DNA from: Strongylocentrotus droebachiensis | Taxonomy: Eukaryota; Echinodermata; Echinoidea; Camarodonta; Strongylocentrotidae | Length of the DNA stretch: 64,000 nt | Reading direction: 5' to 3' | Assembly: GCA_035222895.1 (NCBI GenBank) | Contig: JAVYIG010007854.1 | Span: 32,342-96,341 of the forward strand | Shown here: positions 12,101 through 23,970 of the stretch, in pieces | How positions within the stretch are numbered: position 1 is the first letter of the stretch | How the letters are laid out: every line of letters starts with the position of its first letter | Notes under the pieces: model-generated | Database searches by the model: none | Told to the model about the DNA's origin: nothing | Seen by the model: the letters and a program-made list of their open reading frames with translations, nothing else | Made by a program: the position numbers and the translations under genes

Positions 12101-15100
12101 TGTTAACCGTCTGTGTAATATGTACATAATAGGGAATCTTATACAAGTACACATGTATTTCATAATGCATGTATCAATTTGTATACCCCCTGCTTAGCTG
12201 ATTAAATTGCCCTACGGCTACAATAACAGTTTTCAATCGATACAATAATGTAATGTAATACGTATGGGTACTCCAAGCATATAACTATGTATAATTTTCT
12301 ACGATGGGTGTATTCCATTATCATGGGTAGTCTTAAATTACATGAATTTGGGAGATAGATGAAAATTCAGTAATAAAATTGGATTTATACTCAGTGGTTT
12401 GTCGTACTTGTTTCAGTTGTTTTAACACTTTTTCTTTCTTCCTGTGATTGAATCTCCATTCGCTTTTATATTTTATCTGCCTTTGCCAAAATAAAATGGA
12501 ATCGTGTAAGCGCATGTAGATCGAAATCAACGATCTTTGTATTATACTATCTAAATTTGTAATATCGAATGAAAAAAAAATTATGTCTATACTGCTAGAA
12601 AAAAAGAAATCCAATTCATGCATTTTGATAGCACGAACAAATTCGAAAAAACATATAGATTGTGTCAAATAAACATTATTCCCACAATCGGCTTTGGAAT
12701 ATAATAGAAAATTTGAGATCATTTAAGTAGCACATGTAGTAAAATACATCATACAAAATGTTGTGATTATTAAACTGTGAGTAAATGGTAATGATGTACA
12801 GTTTACACAAATTGTTAAATATTAGATGAAAGTGTTAAGAACATTTATGACGGGGAATCAAAGCATTGTTGTTATGATAAGACAGATGGGTTATGAAAGA
12901 CAACAAAATAGAAGAGTATATATAAAAATGATCAGAAATGCAAAATGAACTCTATATAGATGATGAATGAAGTAAAATAAAATAGATTTGGAGGAATTGT
13001 ATGTACAACAAAGTTTTGTTACTTTGATGTAAATAATTCACTATACTTTAAGGGAAATATAATGTAGTATATATGGGTATCACTCTCCAACAATTATTTA
13101 ATGTAACACCTTACTGGGAAACAAAAAATTCAGACACATTTATCAAATATCATGTAAAGTTTTCTTGAAAATTTGAAAGATGTCTGCATTATGTTTTTAT
13201 CTCATTGTCTGCATGGCATTGTAAAAGACATCGTAATATAAAACATTATTAAAGAAAGGAGAAATAATTGAAATATAGACTTACCTCTTCCGATATGTCT
13301 GATAGTCCTCCTCGACTCCTGGTTATATTCCTCGCCTCATCATCTTGTCCGTCGTTGATCACGATGGACTTCAGTATCCTCTTTCCTCCTGATGTCACCT
13401 TCTGACTCGCAACCTTCCTCTCCCTCGCCTCGACGTCGTCCTGCGAGATCACCGTCTCCAGCGAGCTGTCGCTCTCACTCACCGACTGGTCCGACGTGGT
13501 CGTCATCGACATCGAAGAGGCGTCCATGTATGAGGAATATTCCGTGAAGGAATTACTGGGAGAACGACTGGTGGATAGGCCTAGCAGACTATCCACTATC
13601 TCTTCCATGGTCACTGATGGAGGTTGGACGCCGCCGGCGTATCGGGCGTCGTCCAGGTTTTGGAAACTCGACGACATCGCACGTTGATCCCATGAAGCGC
13701 TGACGGTGACATCGTCTTGGTCAGCACTGGTGTCGGTGACGGTGATATGGGGTTGGTTGACGAGTGAGGCGGTGATTTGGGGATTCGAACTCCTGATCAT
13801 CGTCGAGGGCGATGAAGATCCAGCGAAATATCGTTGATCATGATTCGTTGGCGAGTGCAAGAGGGGTATATCTCGACTTGAATACTGCGACGCTTGGTTC
13901 CATTCATTATTGTTATTGCCATTATTATTATTATAGTAAGTGTCAGTGTTCATATTTCTGGGTAATGTAGCTTCATCGTCTCCATGGTAACCAGAGTACT
14001 CATATGGTTGACGACGGGAGTGGTCAATGTCGACTTCTCTTTGGTGATGGTAGTCAATAGGGGAACTAGCTGAACTTGAAGAGGTAGCTGGGTGTGAGGA
14101 GTTATCTCTTATGTAAACTTCAGGTGGTGGAGGGGGTGGAAGGGGAGAGTTGTCCCGGCTGTTGTAGTATCCTTCTGGTGGGGGAGGTGGTGGAAGGGGC
14201 GAGCTTGAGGTGGCTGAACTGTAGTATTCTTGTGGCGGTGGTGGTGGTGGTGGAGATGGAAGCGGTGGGGACACACACGTCTCTTGTTGTTGGGTGCTCA
14301 CTGCTGAGATGTAAAACATAGCCGATCCACCGATTCGCTCATCCTGATTCACTGCATACTCGTAAGGATCTTCCTCATCACCCACGGATCTACTCCTCTC
14401 TCTCTTTGCTTCTTCTCTATCACCATGAACTGGGAGAATGTACTCCTCCCGGTTCCCTCCAACCAAATCCTCCGCGGAATGAATATCTTCATCAGGAGAA
14501 GCTCGCCTATAAAGGGCTGGGTTCATTGGCAGGGCAAACTCACTAGTCCTCACATCTTTATGAATTTCGTCACCGATGCTGAAAGACAAGTCATGTCGGA
14601 GGGGGGCACTAAAAGACGACGTAATCGGCTGGAATCCTGGCGTCGGCTCCGTTGAATCGATGGGCAGTTCAGAAAATGACCAGGATGAGTGCACTGGGAC
14701 GGATGGGGAGACACTGGGTGCCGGAGAAAACCCAGTTCGAAGTCGGGCCTCTCGCGTGAACGACATCCTTGTCGAGCTCGTGGGTTGAGCAAAGAAACGA
14801 TGTCCAGTTGGAGTAGGAGGTCCACTCATAATCTGGCGGGGTTTGTGATTACGATATGCGGGGAGACTTCGAATATCTCCGCTCATAATCTGCTTGAAAT
14901 GCGATGATTTTCGATACCAAGTGGGAAGTTCCATGCGCTTTAGAGTTTCCCTCATACGAGCGAGTTGCTTTGCAATCACACCACCCGAGCTTTCACGCCA
15001 GTCAGACTGAGATGTAGCATCCGCATCGTACTCGAGATTTGGTCCCGGAGTAAGAGAGCGTTTACCCTTTCGTCTTGCTACCTCAAACGGTACAGTGAGT

Positions 15101-18100
15101 TCAGTTGTAATACTGTCGGTGTCAGAATCATGAGCTGATGTAGAATGTCTCGGATCAGAACTTCTATTTGTAGCTTCCTCCCATGGTTGTATAACTTTAT
15201 GATCCTTTATATTTCCGGCTGCATACTCGTCACCCGACTCCACTTGAGAAGTTGGTTGTTTATTCGAATTATCACCAGATCTGCCCGCTATAATATCCGC
15301 AATGACATCAAGATTGTCCTTGGCACTCACAGAAAGCCGCAATTTGGGAATAGGAGCTAAACGGGGGGCTCTTTTTACTGAAATCGGTTGTTCTGCTGTG
15401 CAAACTGACTCTTGTTTATTTTTCTCTTCAATGAATACCTTGGGAGGCAAGTCCTTTTTGTCGGGTTGTTTTGCAAACTGATCATCTCTTTGTTTCGGTC
15501 GAATAGTTTGCTCGCTGATTATTTCCTCGGTCCGCTCTGTCTCGGTGACGACTAGTACTCTTTCTGACCTCCAGTCTGCCAGCGAAGTTTCCATAAACAC
15601 GTCGTCGGTATCCCCGGCCGACCATCGGCGATCTCGAGCGCCCAAATCGACTGGAGTTTTCCCACTAGCCTCCTTTCCAGACAAAGGCTTATCTCTCGCA
15701 TGTTGATTCTGCCCTTGTTTGACAGCGTCATTATCAGGGGGGCAAGGTTCGCTGACGATTAACTTGGGAACGGCGTCACTTGGAGACGGAGCATGCGTAG
15801 TAGAAGCTGAAGTGGTGGAGCTAGGTATTTTAGTATCAGAGGGTGACGAATCCATCAGCTGGGTATTTGCATCACGTGATGAAATCCTTGATGGATACTT
15901 CCATGAGCTTGGTTTAGGTGGCACAGGCGGGGGACCAGCTCTACCTGAAGGTTTTTGAGATTTTGGTTTGGCAGGTGAGACCTCGCCACTCTTGGACCTC
16001 TGGGTCACAAACTGCTGGTAAGAATTCATGAAATCGATAGGATCGGGAGAGGGATCGCGTCCCGAAGATGACGATGGTGGCGATGTCGCTTCCTGTCTAT
16101 CATTCTCGCCGACATCGTCCAAGAGTTCGTCATCGCTTTGGACAATCTTAGCTTTCTTAACAAAGCTCTGCTCCCTCTTCAATGGAGACACGACTGTAGT
16201 TTTATCTTCGTCCTCGCTTTGGACAATCTTAGCTTTCTTAACAAAGCTCTGCTCCCTCTTCAATGGAGACACGACTGTAGTTTTATCTTCGTCCTCCTCA
16301 TCATCATCGTCGTCGTCGTCATCACTGTCCTCATCATCATCCTCATCCTCGTCACTTTCCTCCTCAGTACTGGAAGAATCTTCATTCTCGGACGAACTGA
16401 ATTGGTTTTCCCTTACATCATCCTCAATAGGTATATTGGGTTCAGAGTCCAAGTTTGCTTTGAGATTAGGCACTGGTGTTTGTATTGGCATACTCGTATC
16501 GATGATTGGCCTATCTTCAAGACTCTGAAACAAGCTGATATTTTTCTTCACCGGTTCAAGACGCTCTGCAACCACTTCTCCTTGTTGGGTCACTTCAGGG
16601 CTTTGAGATGGCGTAGATGTATACTCTTGTTTCGTCCAATCAAAGAGCGGCTCATTGTCAAATGTGTATGATGACCCTTCTCTGTCGGGAACAAAATTCT
16701 GTGACTGGTTTTGATGATATGGCATTGCCCGTCGCCCAAATTCTTTGGATTGGTTTTGATAGTATGGCGTAGCTTTTTGCTCTAAATTATTGGTGGGGTC
16801 TCGAGGAAACGGCGTCGTTTGTTGCTCAAAGTTTTGAGATTGGCTTTGATGATGCTCAACATTTGGGGTGTGGTCCTGATCATATGGCGTTGCTCGTTGC
16901 TCGAAACCTTTGGATTGGTCTTGGTAATATGGCGTCTCTTGTCGCTCAACATTTTGGGTTGGGTCTTGATAATACGGCGTTTCCTGTTGCTCAAAATTTT
17001 GGTTTGGGTCTTGATAATACGGCGTTGCTTCATGCTCAAAATGTTGGGGCTCGTCGTGATAGTATGATGTCTCTTGTCGCGGAATATTCTGCAATTGGCC
17101 TTGATACGGCGCTGCCTGATACTGGAAATGTTGGGGCTTGTCTTGATAGTATGTTGTCACTTGTTGCGGAATATTCTGCGACTGGCCTTGATATGGAGCT
17201 GCTTCACTTGCTTGTTTCTCAAAATCTTTGGACTGGTCTTGGTAATATGGTATCTCTTGTTGCTGACTATTCTGAGACTGGCCTTGATTATACGGCTGCG
17301 CTTGATGATCATATCCATATCCATTGTGAGAAGAGGACTGATATTGAGGATTAACATCTTCATTTTCCCCACGTGATTCACTAACCGGTTGGCAATCAAC
17401 GACTTTAACCGGTTCGTTGTCGACGGATGACACGGGTTCTGACACCGGTTCTGACACCTGCTCCGATTCAAAGCCGGATTCTGGTTCAGCATTATACTCA
17501 GGTTCTGGCAGGGGTTCATGTTCATGCTCATCGTGTTGGTATACAAGGGGAGCAGGCTTTGTTTGATGTCCCCATAGTCCGATCACAAAAGCCCCTCCAG
17601 CAGTCCTTGTAACAACTGGAGCGTTTTCATCCTCCGTAGCAGTATTATCCTCTTCACTTTCTACCTCATTTTCTTCTCTTTCGATGTAGCTGTCTTTTGT
17701 TAGCTCATAAAAAGGATCTTCCTTCTGTCTCGTTTCCTCTTCACTTGGATCATCAGCAGGAAATTGCTTTGTATCAACAATTTCAGGTTGCATGCGAGGT
17801 ACAGAATTTTCTCCAGGCATTTCACTTGGAATATCGGCTTTAGGAACGTAATTCCTTGTTGATGGCAGCTCCAGCAAATATTCTTTCTCAAAGTGATAAG
17901 GGATGTCCGTTTCTTTGGATTGCTTTTTAGAGATGACGGTTTCGTCGCTACTCCTTACATCATCACTAGTAAACTCAGATCGATCATGGTCACTAGGGTA
18001 TTGCCCCCACATCCTGGGCTCCTGCTCAAGTTCAACGATCTCGACCATTTTGCTGTCACTGGGCCCTCTCCTATCAAACCCGTTGTTCCATTCGTTTGGC

Positions 18101-21100
18101 TGGCCATGATGATAATCTTCTAATGTAAATGTTCTATGAGCAGGTTCTACTTCTTCACGTTCAGGATTATACCTGTCATCAATTAGGGTTTCCTTCTTTG
18201 CATGGACACCCGCTGCGAAGCCATCCCCACCTGGCCAGGCTGCACCAGTCGACGTTGATTCGGACGATGATGTTGGTGTGTTGCTATTGTTATACAACTG
18301 TCTGTCGCCTACCGATGGTCTAGGTTTTTCATGTTGAGAGGAAAAGCTTAGATCTTTGAGTTGAGCTTCATAGACGGGCGTACCAATGTAGGGCATCTGA
18401 ACGACTTTCACTGCAGGGCTGACACCGGCTTTGCTAACATCTTCAGGCTCCAGGGTGATGTCACTGCTCACATCTTCGAAGGATGATGAATTACTTGGGA
18501 CATACACACGCACCGCATCTCCTCGATAGGGTTGGATTGAAGAATATGCAGGCATCACGTGTATGGTTTCATTATCCTCATCCTCATTTTCTAAAGTCCT
18601 TTCTGTTTCAACATCTTCATCATCACTTTCGCTTTCGCTACTATCGTCATCGTCGTCGCTGTCGTAATGTCGGTCGGTAAGACTCCTCTGGTAATCATCA
18701 CCATCACTGGTATATGACAATGTCCCAGTAACTGTGCTATGTTCTCTGGAGTAGCCTGCTTCGGATTCCTCTGGAATGGTTTCGAGTGTCGGATAAACCG
18801 GCAGTTCATCATCTTCTCTGTAATAACCGACATCTACAGGTTCGGGCATAGCTTGCATCAGCATCACTTCAGGAGGCAGAGGAAACTCGTTATTATCCAT
18901 AGGCGCCTCCACAGGTTCATCCTCGTCAGAATATGATGCAGATTCACTGGCATTGTGTGTCTGTGTCTGTGACTGCATTTCCTGGTCTGGTGGAGAATAA
19001 TTGCGTACTTCATGAGGAGGTTGATGGTACTCCTTCTCCTCATTCACTTCATAAGTTGGTGAACTGTAATCGTATATAGGGTTATCCGGTTCTGCTGGTT
19101 CAGCATCAAAATGAACCCTTGGTCGGGCCATTCCCATGTCAACAAATTTAGTCGTCACCCCTCCAAACTCTAATGATTGAACCTCACGCGGTAAATCTGC
19201 GGTCTGGCATTCTGCAGATTCTGTTTCAACTTTACGAGGCTCGGGAGTCGGTTCAATATCCATAGCATGGGTCAGATCGTCGGTTTGTATTTCAATTTCC
19301 ATGGTTTGAATTTCTTTTTTTACAGGTTCAGCTTCGGTTGGCATGGTTTGAATTTCGGTTTCCACAGTCTGGATTTCGGTTTGCATTGTCTGGGGTGGCG
19401 GAGAACCGACAGCGGCATCAGATGGGCTAGGATCACGTAGCTCTTCATTAGATGTCTGAATCGAAATAGAGTTAGGTTTCGGTTCCAATGACGTTTCATA
19501 CATGATAAGATCAAGATCAACTTGAGAGCTGAAATCGTGGTTCGGGCGAGTTTGAACCCCCGTTGACATCATCTCGGCTGGGAAGTCTTCATACGTGATT
19601 TGGACCGCCAAATTCGATTCGGATTTTGTCCGACTTGTCTGAGCTGTGGACGAGGACAACGGGGGCGGAGATAGTTCTGTCCTTGGGGAAGGTTCAATGC
19701 TTTGGGCAGGTTGCAAGCTTTGGGCAGGTTGCAAGCTTTGGGCAGGTTGCAAGCTTTGGGCAGGTTGAAAGCTTGGAGTAGGTTGGGCGCTCTTGAAAGA
19801 AAGATCAGATTCAGATTTCGACTGTGCAACCGTGCGGCAAGTATTGGAATGATAAAAGACTCTGCCTGGCAACGAGTGTTTAGTGAATGCATCAGCGCTG
19901 ACTTTGGGTTTATTTCCGGCTTCTCTTCCGGAAAGGTTCAAGTCTGATCTTGTGTAAGACACTGCTGGTGACATGGCGGGCGGGTAACGGATTATTTGAA
20001 AGGATGGCTGGGCGAGGGGCAAGGGCTCATCATCTTCATCTTCTGAGGATGGCGTTCGGTTAGCTCCCCTTCGTGTAGAGTCATCATCCATTTCCGGATC
20101 ACTCGACTCAGATTCGGTTTCATTCGGTTCGGTGTCGGGTTCTGCAGAGAAAACCGTCTCCTTGCCGGTTATATATCCCCTACTGGTAACCGGCGCCCTA
20201 GCTTGCTGATCATCTACATGTATCACAATATTGGTGTTTTCATCACGCTTTCGTCTCCCACTTCTCACTCGAGGCTCTTTATCTAAAGCGATGATGGAAA
20301 GCATGCTATTATCATCGTCGGAATCACGGAAGAAGTTATCATCATCATCATCACTCTGTAGTATAACCGATGGCTCAGCCAAGCTATTAGCGCTCACCCT
20401 CCCCGTCAGAGAGAAGTATGCATGCTGAGGCGGAGGTCTATGGCTCTCATCCCTAGGGGCTTGATGTTGAAGTTCTGGTTGCTGTTCTTGCAACACATGT
20501 GGAGGTTGATGCTGCTGCCTTTGTTGATTTTGTTGTGTCTGCTGCTGTTGTTGTGGATCTTCATAGCCCTCTGTTAACTGGGTCTGTATGCGCCTTCTCA
20601 CATCTGGTGCAGAAGTGATTTGAAAAGTGTCTACTCCTGGCGTTGTTCTCTCGACTCTTGGCTGTTGCTCTTCATGCCTTCTCGGTTCAGGCTCTCGTCT
20701 GGCGGGCTGAGGCTCTGGCCTTGCCGGTTCAGACTGGGGTTCTGCACCCAGAGTAGTTTCCTTCAATCCTTTCCGAGGCTTTGGCTTAGGCTGGGGTTGT
20801 ATGTTTTCTGCTCCTTGTAATTGGATGTTCCCTTCATTTGCTAGCCTCTGGGCTCTCCGTCCTTTAATTTTCTTCTGTTTCACTTCAGTGGCTACTTTCG
20901 CTGATTCCTGTCTGACGAATTTCATGTCACGTTCACGTTCTAGTTCCTCACCAGGCTCCCAATAAAAACAAGTTTCTTTCATTTTGGTGGGAGGCGGATT
21001 GTAGCCACTGTCACTGCTTTTGGAGGAAGCTGAAACGTCCTGGTCAGACTTGTTGTCGATGCCGAGAGAAGTACGTTTTGCTGGAATTGGCGGTTGCAGC

Positions 21101-23730
21101 AACTTTTGAAACAGGTCTTTTTGTGTCGGAATAACCTCTTTCTCCCTTTGCTGTGACTGGTAAATGGGTGGAGTTTGCCTACCAGAGGCCATATTTGGCA
21201 AACTATTTGTTTTAGATTCGTGAACACCTTGGTTTTGAGGACCTGGCAGAGGAGCAACTTGTTGCTGCATTTGATGTTGCTGCTGGATCATCCTATCTTG
21301 TTGAGTCTTTCGGGGCAAAGAATGTTGCTTCACCTCCTGTTGTTGGTGAGGATATTGTTGCTGCTGTTGGTGACGGTTCGGTTGATGTTTCTGCTGTTGA
21401 TGGTTATGTTGTGGATGTTGTTGATGTTGTTGCTGATGTTGTTGCTGATGTTGTTGCTGATGTTGTTGCTGTCGTTGATGGTGCTGGGGTTGTTGCTGCC
21501 TCTGTTGTTGTGGCTGGTGGGGAGCAACTTGGGGTTGTGACCTGTCTGGGTGATGAACTCTGACATCTCCCACAGCATAGTGTGACTCAAATTGTGGAGG
21601 CACATGTTTTTTCTCGGGGTGACTTTGAACCCTTCTCCTTACCCCTCTAGGATCCCGATCAGGCAAAGGAGGGGGCACATTGTCACCACCCATTAATCTT
21701 GAATGTTGCTTCGGATGTTGTATGGGTGGTGGGTGCCGAGAGTGTTGTTGCTGCTGACGACTCTGTGGAACCCCTCTGCTTGGTGCTTGTTGTGGATGTT
21801 GTGGGTGGCCTTGAAAATGTTTGTCTTGTTGCCTCTGTTTATTATCCCTCTGGGGTTGCTGAGGGGCAGCTAAAACATTCTGTCTCATTTCCCGCGGAAT
21901 CGTTCCTTCCCGAGGAAGAGTTACTCCTCGGGGAAGAGTTCCTCCTCGGGGAAGGGTGGAGGGAGGAATTCCTCTTGGATCTTCTCTTGGATTTTGCCTC
22001 TGGTGAGGAATTTGACGATGCGGTACTCGAGGGTGTGCTTCATTCTGACTATGCAGCGTTGACGTCGATGAAATTGAATGTCTACTTGCGGCATCATTCA
22101 TTCCAGGAGGGAAAACCAGAGGGGCTCCTCCTTGCCCCCCTCCTTGCCCCCCTGGCAGGGCACTCCTCTCATGGCGGAGGTTGTAAATCAACTGCTGCTC
22201 CTCGGGTGTTAAACCCTGCACTGAAGGTGCCTGTATTGACACCGTAGATGCTAAGCTTTGTTGAGACACAGCTGGGGAGGGGCCACGACGCACCCCTGGG
22301 GAGTGAGGGGGGTGCAACCCACCCCCATTTAGCTGACCCCCTGGATGGTGCATATCAGCGTGCCTAACATATTTCCTCGGATGTTTATAATGCGACTCAT
22401 CATCCTCCATTCCATTCCTATTATGATTTCTAATCCCATGTTGTATTTCAGAATATTGGATAGGCGAGGGATATCTCCCTTCAACTTCAGTAGTGTTATT
22501 ACTATTACCTCTCCTAAGCGTTCCTCCTCGACCAACATTAGCATAAATGGGTTGCATACCAACATTTCCATGATCACGCATAAAATTACCATTATCTTCA
22601 AAGGGACCGTAAAATAATCTATCAATCTTTTCCAGTGATTGTTTTGAACCTTGTCTACTTTGATCTGCTTTTATGTTTTTCAGGATACTTTTAGGCACAG
22701 GAGCGTTAGGATCATCTTCCATAACGGCAATTTTAACCGCTTTTTTCCTCTTCTTCGTATCCTTACCGTCTCTCCTTCTCGCATCAGCTTCGTCATGTTT
22801 TCTCTGCGCCTCAACTGAGCGAACAATCACCACCCGTTTCTGGGGCTTCGGCCCGAAGAACGACGACATTTCGCTGGTACTGCTAGCACTGTTAATTTCC
22901 AAACTTGTCTCACAAACAATATCACTATCCGCTTCACTTAAAACATCCTCCTCCTTCTGATCGCTAGAAAGATTTCCAATATATCCATATGGATCCGAGT
23001 TATCAGGCGTTGTCACTTGTCTTTCCTCGTTTGAATCATGCGAAACATGGCCGTTGATATTCCCAAATGTTATAACGTTCGGTATGGATTGTCTATTGAC
23101 ACAGTTTGTATGAGACGCTGTCGTCCGTGTACTTTGCCCCGTGCAACTCAACGACTGTGCGGGGTTATTGTTATTGACGGCCGTCACATTGGGACCGCCT
23201 ATTGTTGAGGGAGCGGTTAAGCATAACGGCTTCCCAGACGCGATCGCAGGCGTTTCTGTATTGTTGTTATCACAATAAATGTACGAGTTATTAGTCACTG
23301 GCAAGATTTGGGTGACACCTGCTGGTTCCTTTACCACGATGGAGTATCTTCCGTTGCTCCCTAAAATCGCAAAGTAGCGCGCGTTGGTGATGATGTGGCT
23401 GCGACGCGGCTTCGTCGCTACGGAGATGTTATCGAGGTCATCGACATCAGGTGTCGGATGCTGAGGGGGCGAATGATACTGATGATGAGCAGGGTGCAAT
23501 CGTGATCGTGCTGGGATGAGCGGTGATGCCTCCCTGCTGGCCAACGGCTCCACCTCCTCGATGATGCTCTCGAGAAAGAACGGCCATAGTCGAGCTCGTT
23601 TACCGACTCCGACTAACCCCGGTATTGACTTTCCACCCAGATTCTTGAATAAGTCATCGTCACTGTTTGCACAGAGGTCCTGGTAGTCTTCATGTTCAAG
23701 TATTGCGCGATACTCCTCTAAAGCATGCAT
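5426..23730 (-). CDS. AJM1: AJM1/AJM-1-like apical junction protein (whole gene, 3 coding exons)
   Basis: Three minus-strand exons join in phase: 23730-13285, 6917-6604 and 6101-5426, giving 3811 residues. The first exon ends GAAGAG|GTAAGT (phase 0), the second GTATAG|GTGAGT (phase 2), and both acceptors end in AG. The first 3482 residues are mostly low complexity. The C-terminal part has a MYND-like zinc finger (Cys 3488, 3493, 3509, 3512, 3517, 3521, His 3529, Cys 3533) and then about 270 well-ordered residues. Worm AJM-1 and vertebrate AJM1 (C9orf172) are epithelial apical-junction proteins. As I recall the family, they pair a long disordered N-terminal part with this Cys-rich and alpha/beta C-terminus. 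The assignment rests mainly on the last 330 residues, and the protein here is far longer than the vertebrate one (about 1000 aa from memory). A role in epithelial junctions is inferred. Confidence 0.65.
6102..6603 (-). other. AJM1-like intron 2
   Basis: GT-AG intron of about 500 bp with a long pyrimidine-rich plus-strand tract at about 6310-6480, including a C-run near 6349. No other feature is seen. Confidence 0.7.
6604..6917 (-). CDS. AJM1: AJM1-like exon 2: MYND-like zinc finger
   Basis: The acceptor is TTCTTGCGTAG|GTAATCATG. The exon enters in phase 0 and encodes VIMVKCSYKRC..., a C-x4-C / C-x2-C / C-x3-C / H-x3-C pattern like a MYND finger, including CHNCYTYYCSRDC. It ends in phase 2 at GTGAGT. 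The internal ATG at 6911 could be mistaken for a gene start, but the codons before it stay open back to a good acceptor. Confidence 0.8.
7666..7903. mobile_element. hAT-like MITE (CARTGGCGG ends) with long C-run
   Basis: The left end CAATGGCGGATCC is matched by the right end GGGTCCGCCACTG-like sequence (imperfect). A homopolymer C-run lies near 7851-7876. The ends resemble those of the element at 55672-55992. No clear 8-bp target duplication survives. Confidence 0.45.
10650..10985 (+). repeat. direct duplication, period 173 bp
   Basis: Two adjacent copies share ACCTGCAGTTATCTG (10668 and 10841), GCATATTTAACGAATGAT and GGAATATTATATACCAC, with about 90% similarity by eye. No coding capacity. 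Confidence 0.75.
13285..23730 (-). CDS. AJM1: AJM1-like exon 1: giant 10.4-kb coding exon (residues 1-3482)
   Basis: The frame is open for 10,446 nt. The ATG at 23730 is the first after an in-frame TGA at 23766-23764, so the start is well placed unless an unseen upstream exon exists. The first 150 residues look ordered (RARLWPFFLESIIEEVEP, then an ARYFAILGSNGRYSIVV-like segment). The rest is low complexity in blocks: a basic KKRKK cluster near 325, Gln/His-rich 729-811, QPAQSL repeats 1316-1347, degenerate YYQDQSQNFEQQ repeats 2137-2344, an acidic block 2450-2478, a tandem 27-residue duplication 2479-2533, and three Pro-rich PLPPPPPPE-type repeats 3154-3207. Such content suggests a disordered scaffold with possible SH3, WW or EVH1 ligands. 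The exon ends after ...SDISEE at a GTAAGT donor. Plus-strand open frames inside it are shadows. Confidence 0.8.
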
Positions 23731-23899
23731 GCTATAGCTCCTTCGTCCCCTCCTCTCCTTCCATCACCTCAATTTAACCAAATCAAAAATATTTTTCATT
23801 TTATGACCAGCAACGGGGATAAATAATCATGTTATTTGCTCCAGTGTGATGAACACACACGTAATACACTATCATCTATAATACGCCATATACTACGCC

Positions 23900-23970
23900 T
23901 CCGATACAGACTTGTAGAGGAAAAGCTTTTTATGCCCGCCATCTGCCCTCTCGCTCGCTCCTGATTGGTC
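23900..23970 (-). promoter_or_regulatory. possible core promoter of the AJM1-like gene
   Basis: On the minus strand a CCAAT box (23968-23964) is followed about 30 bp later by a TATA-like CATAAAAA (23934-23927). Both are 200-240 bp upstream of the ATG at 23730. Spacing and order fit a TATA promoter with a start site near 23900. This is motif evidence only. Confidence 0.35.

Larger units (their letters stand above)
6918..13284 (-). other. AJM1-like intron 1 (6.4 kb)
   Basis: The intron separates the giant exon from the zinc-finger exon. It contains a hAT-like MITE (7666-7903), a GA microsatellite near 9693-9712, a 173-bp-period direct duplication at 10650-10985 and many TACATGTA-type palindromes. 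No additional exon is recognised on either strand. Confidence 0.6.

Noticed and set aside
16028..17376. Plus-strand open frames rich in Ser or Leu opposite the giant exon
   Set aside because: They are shadows of low-complexity codons of the AJM1-like coding strand.
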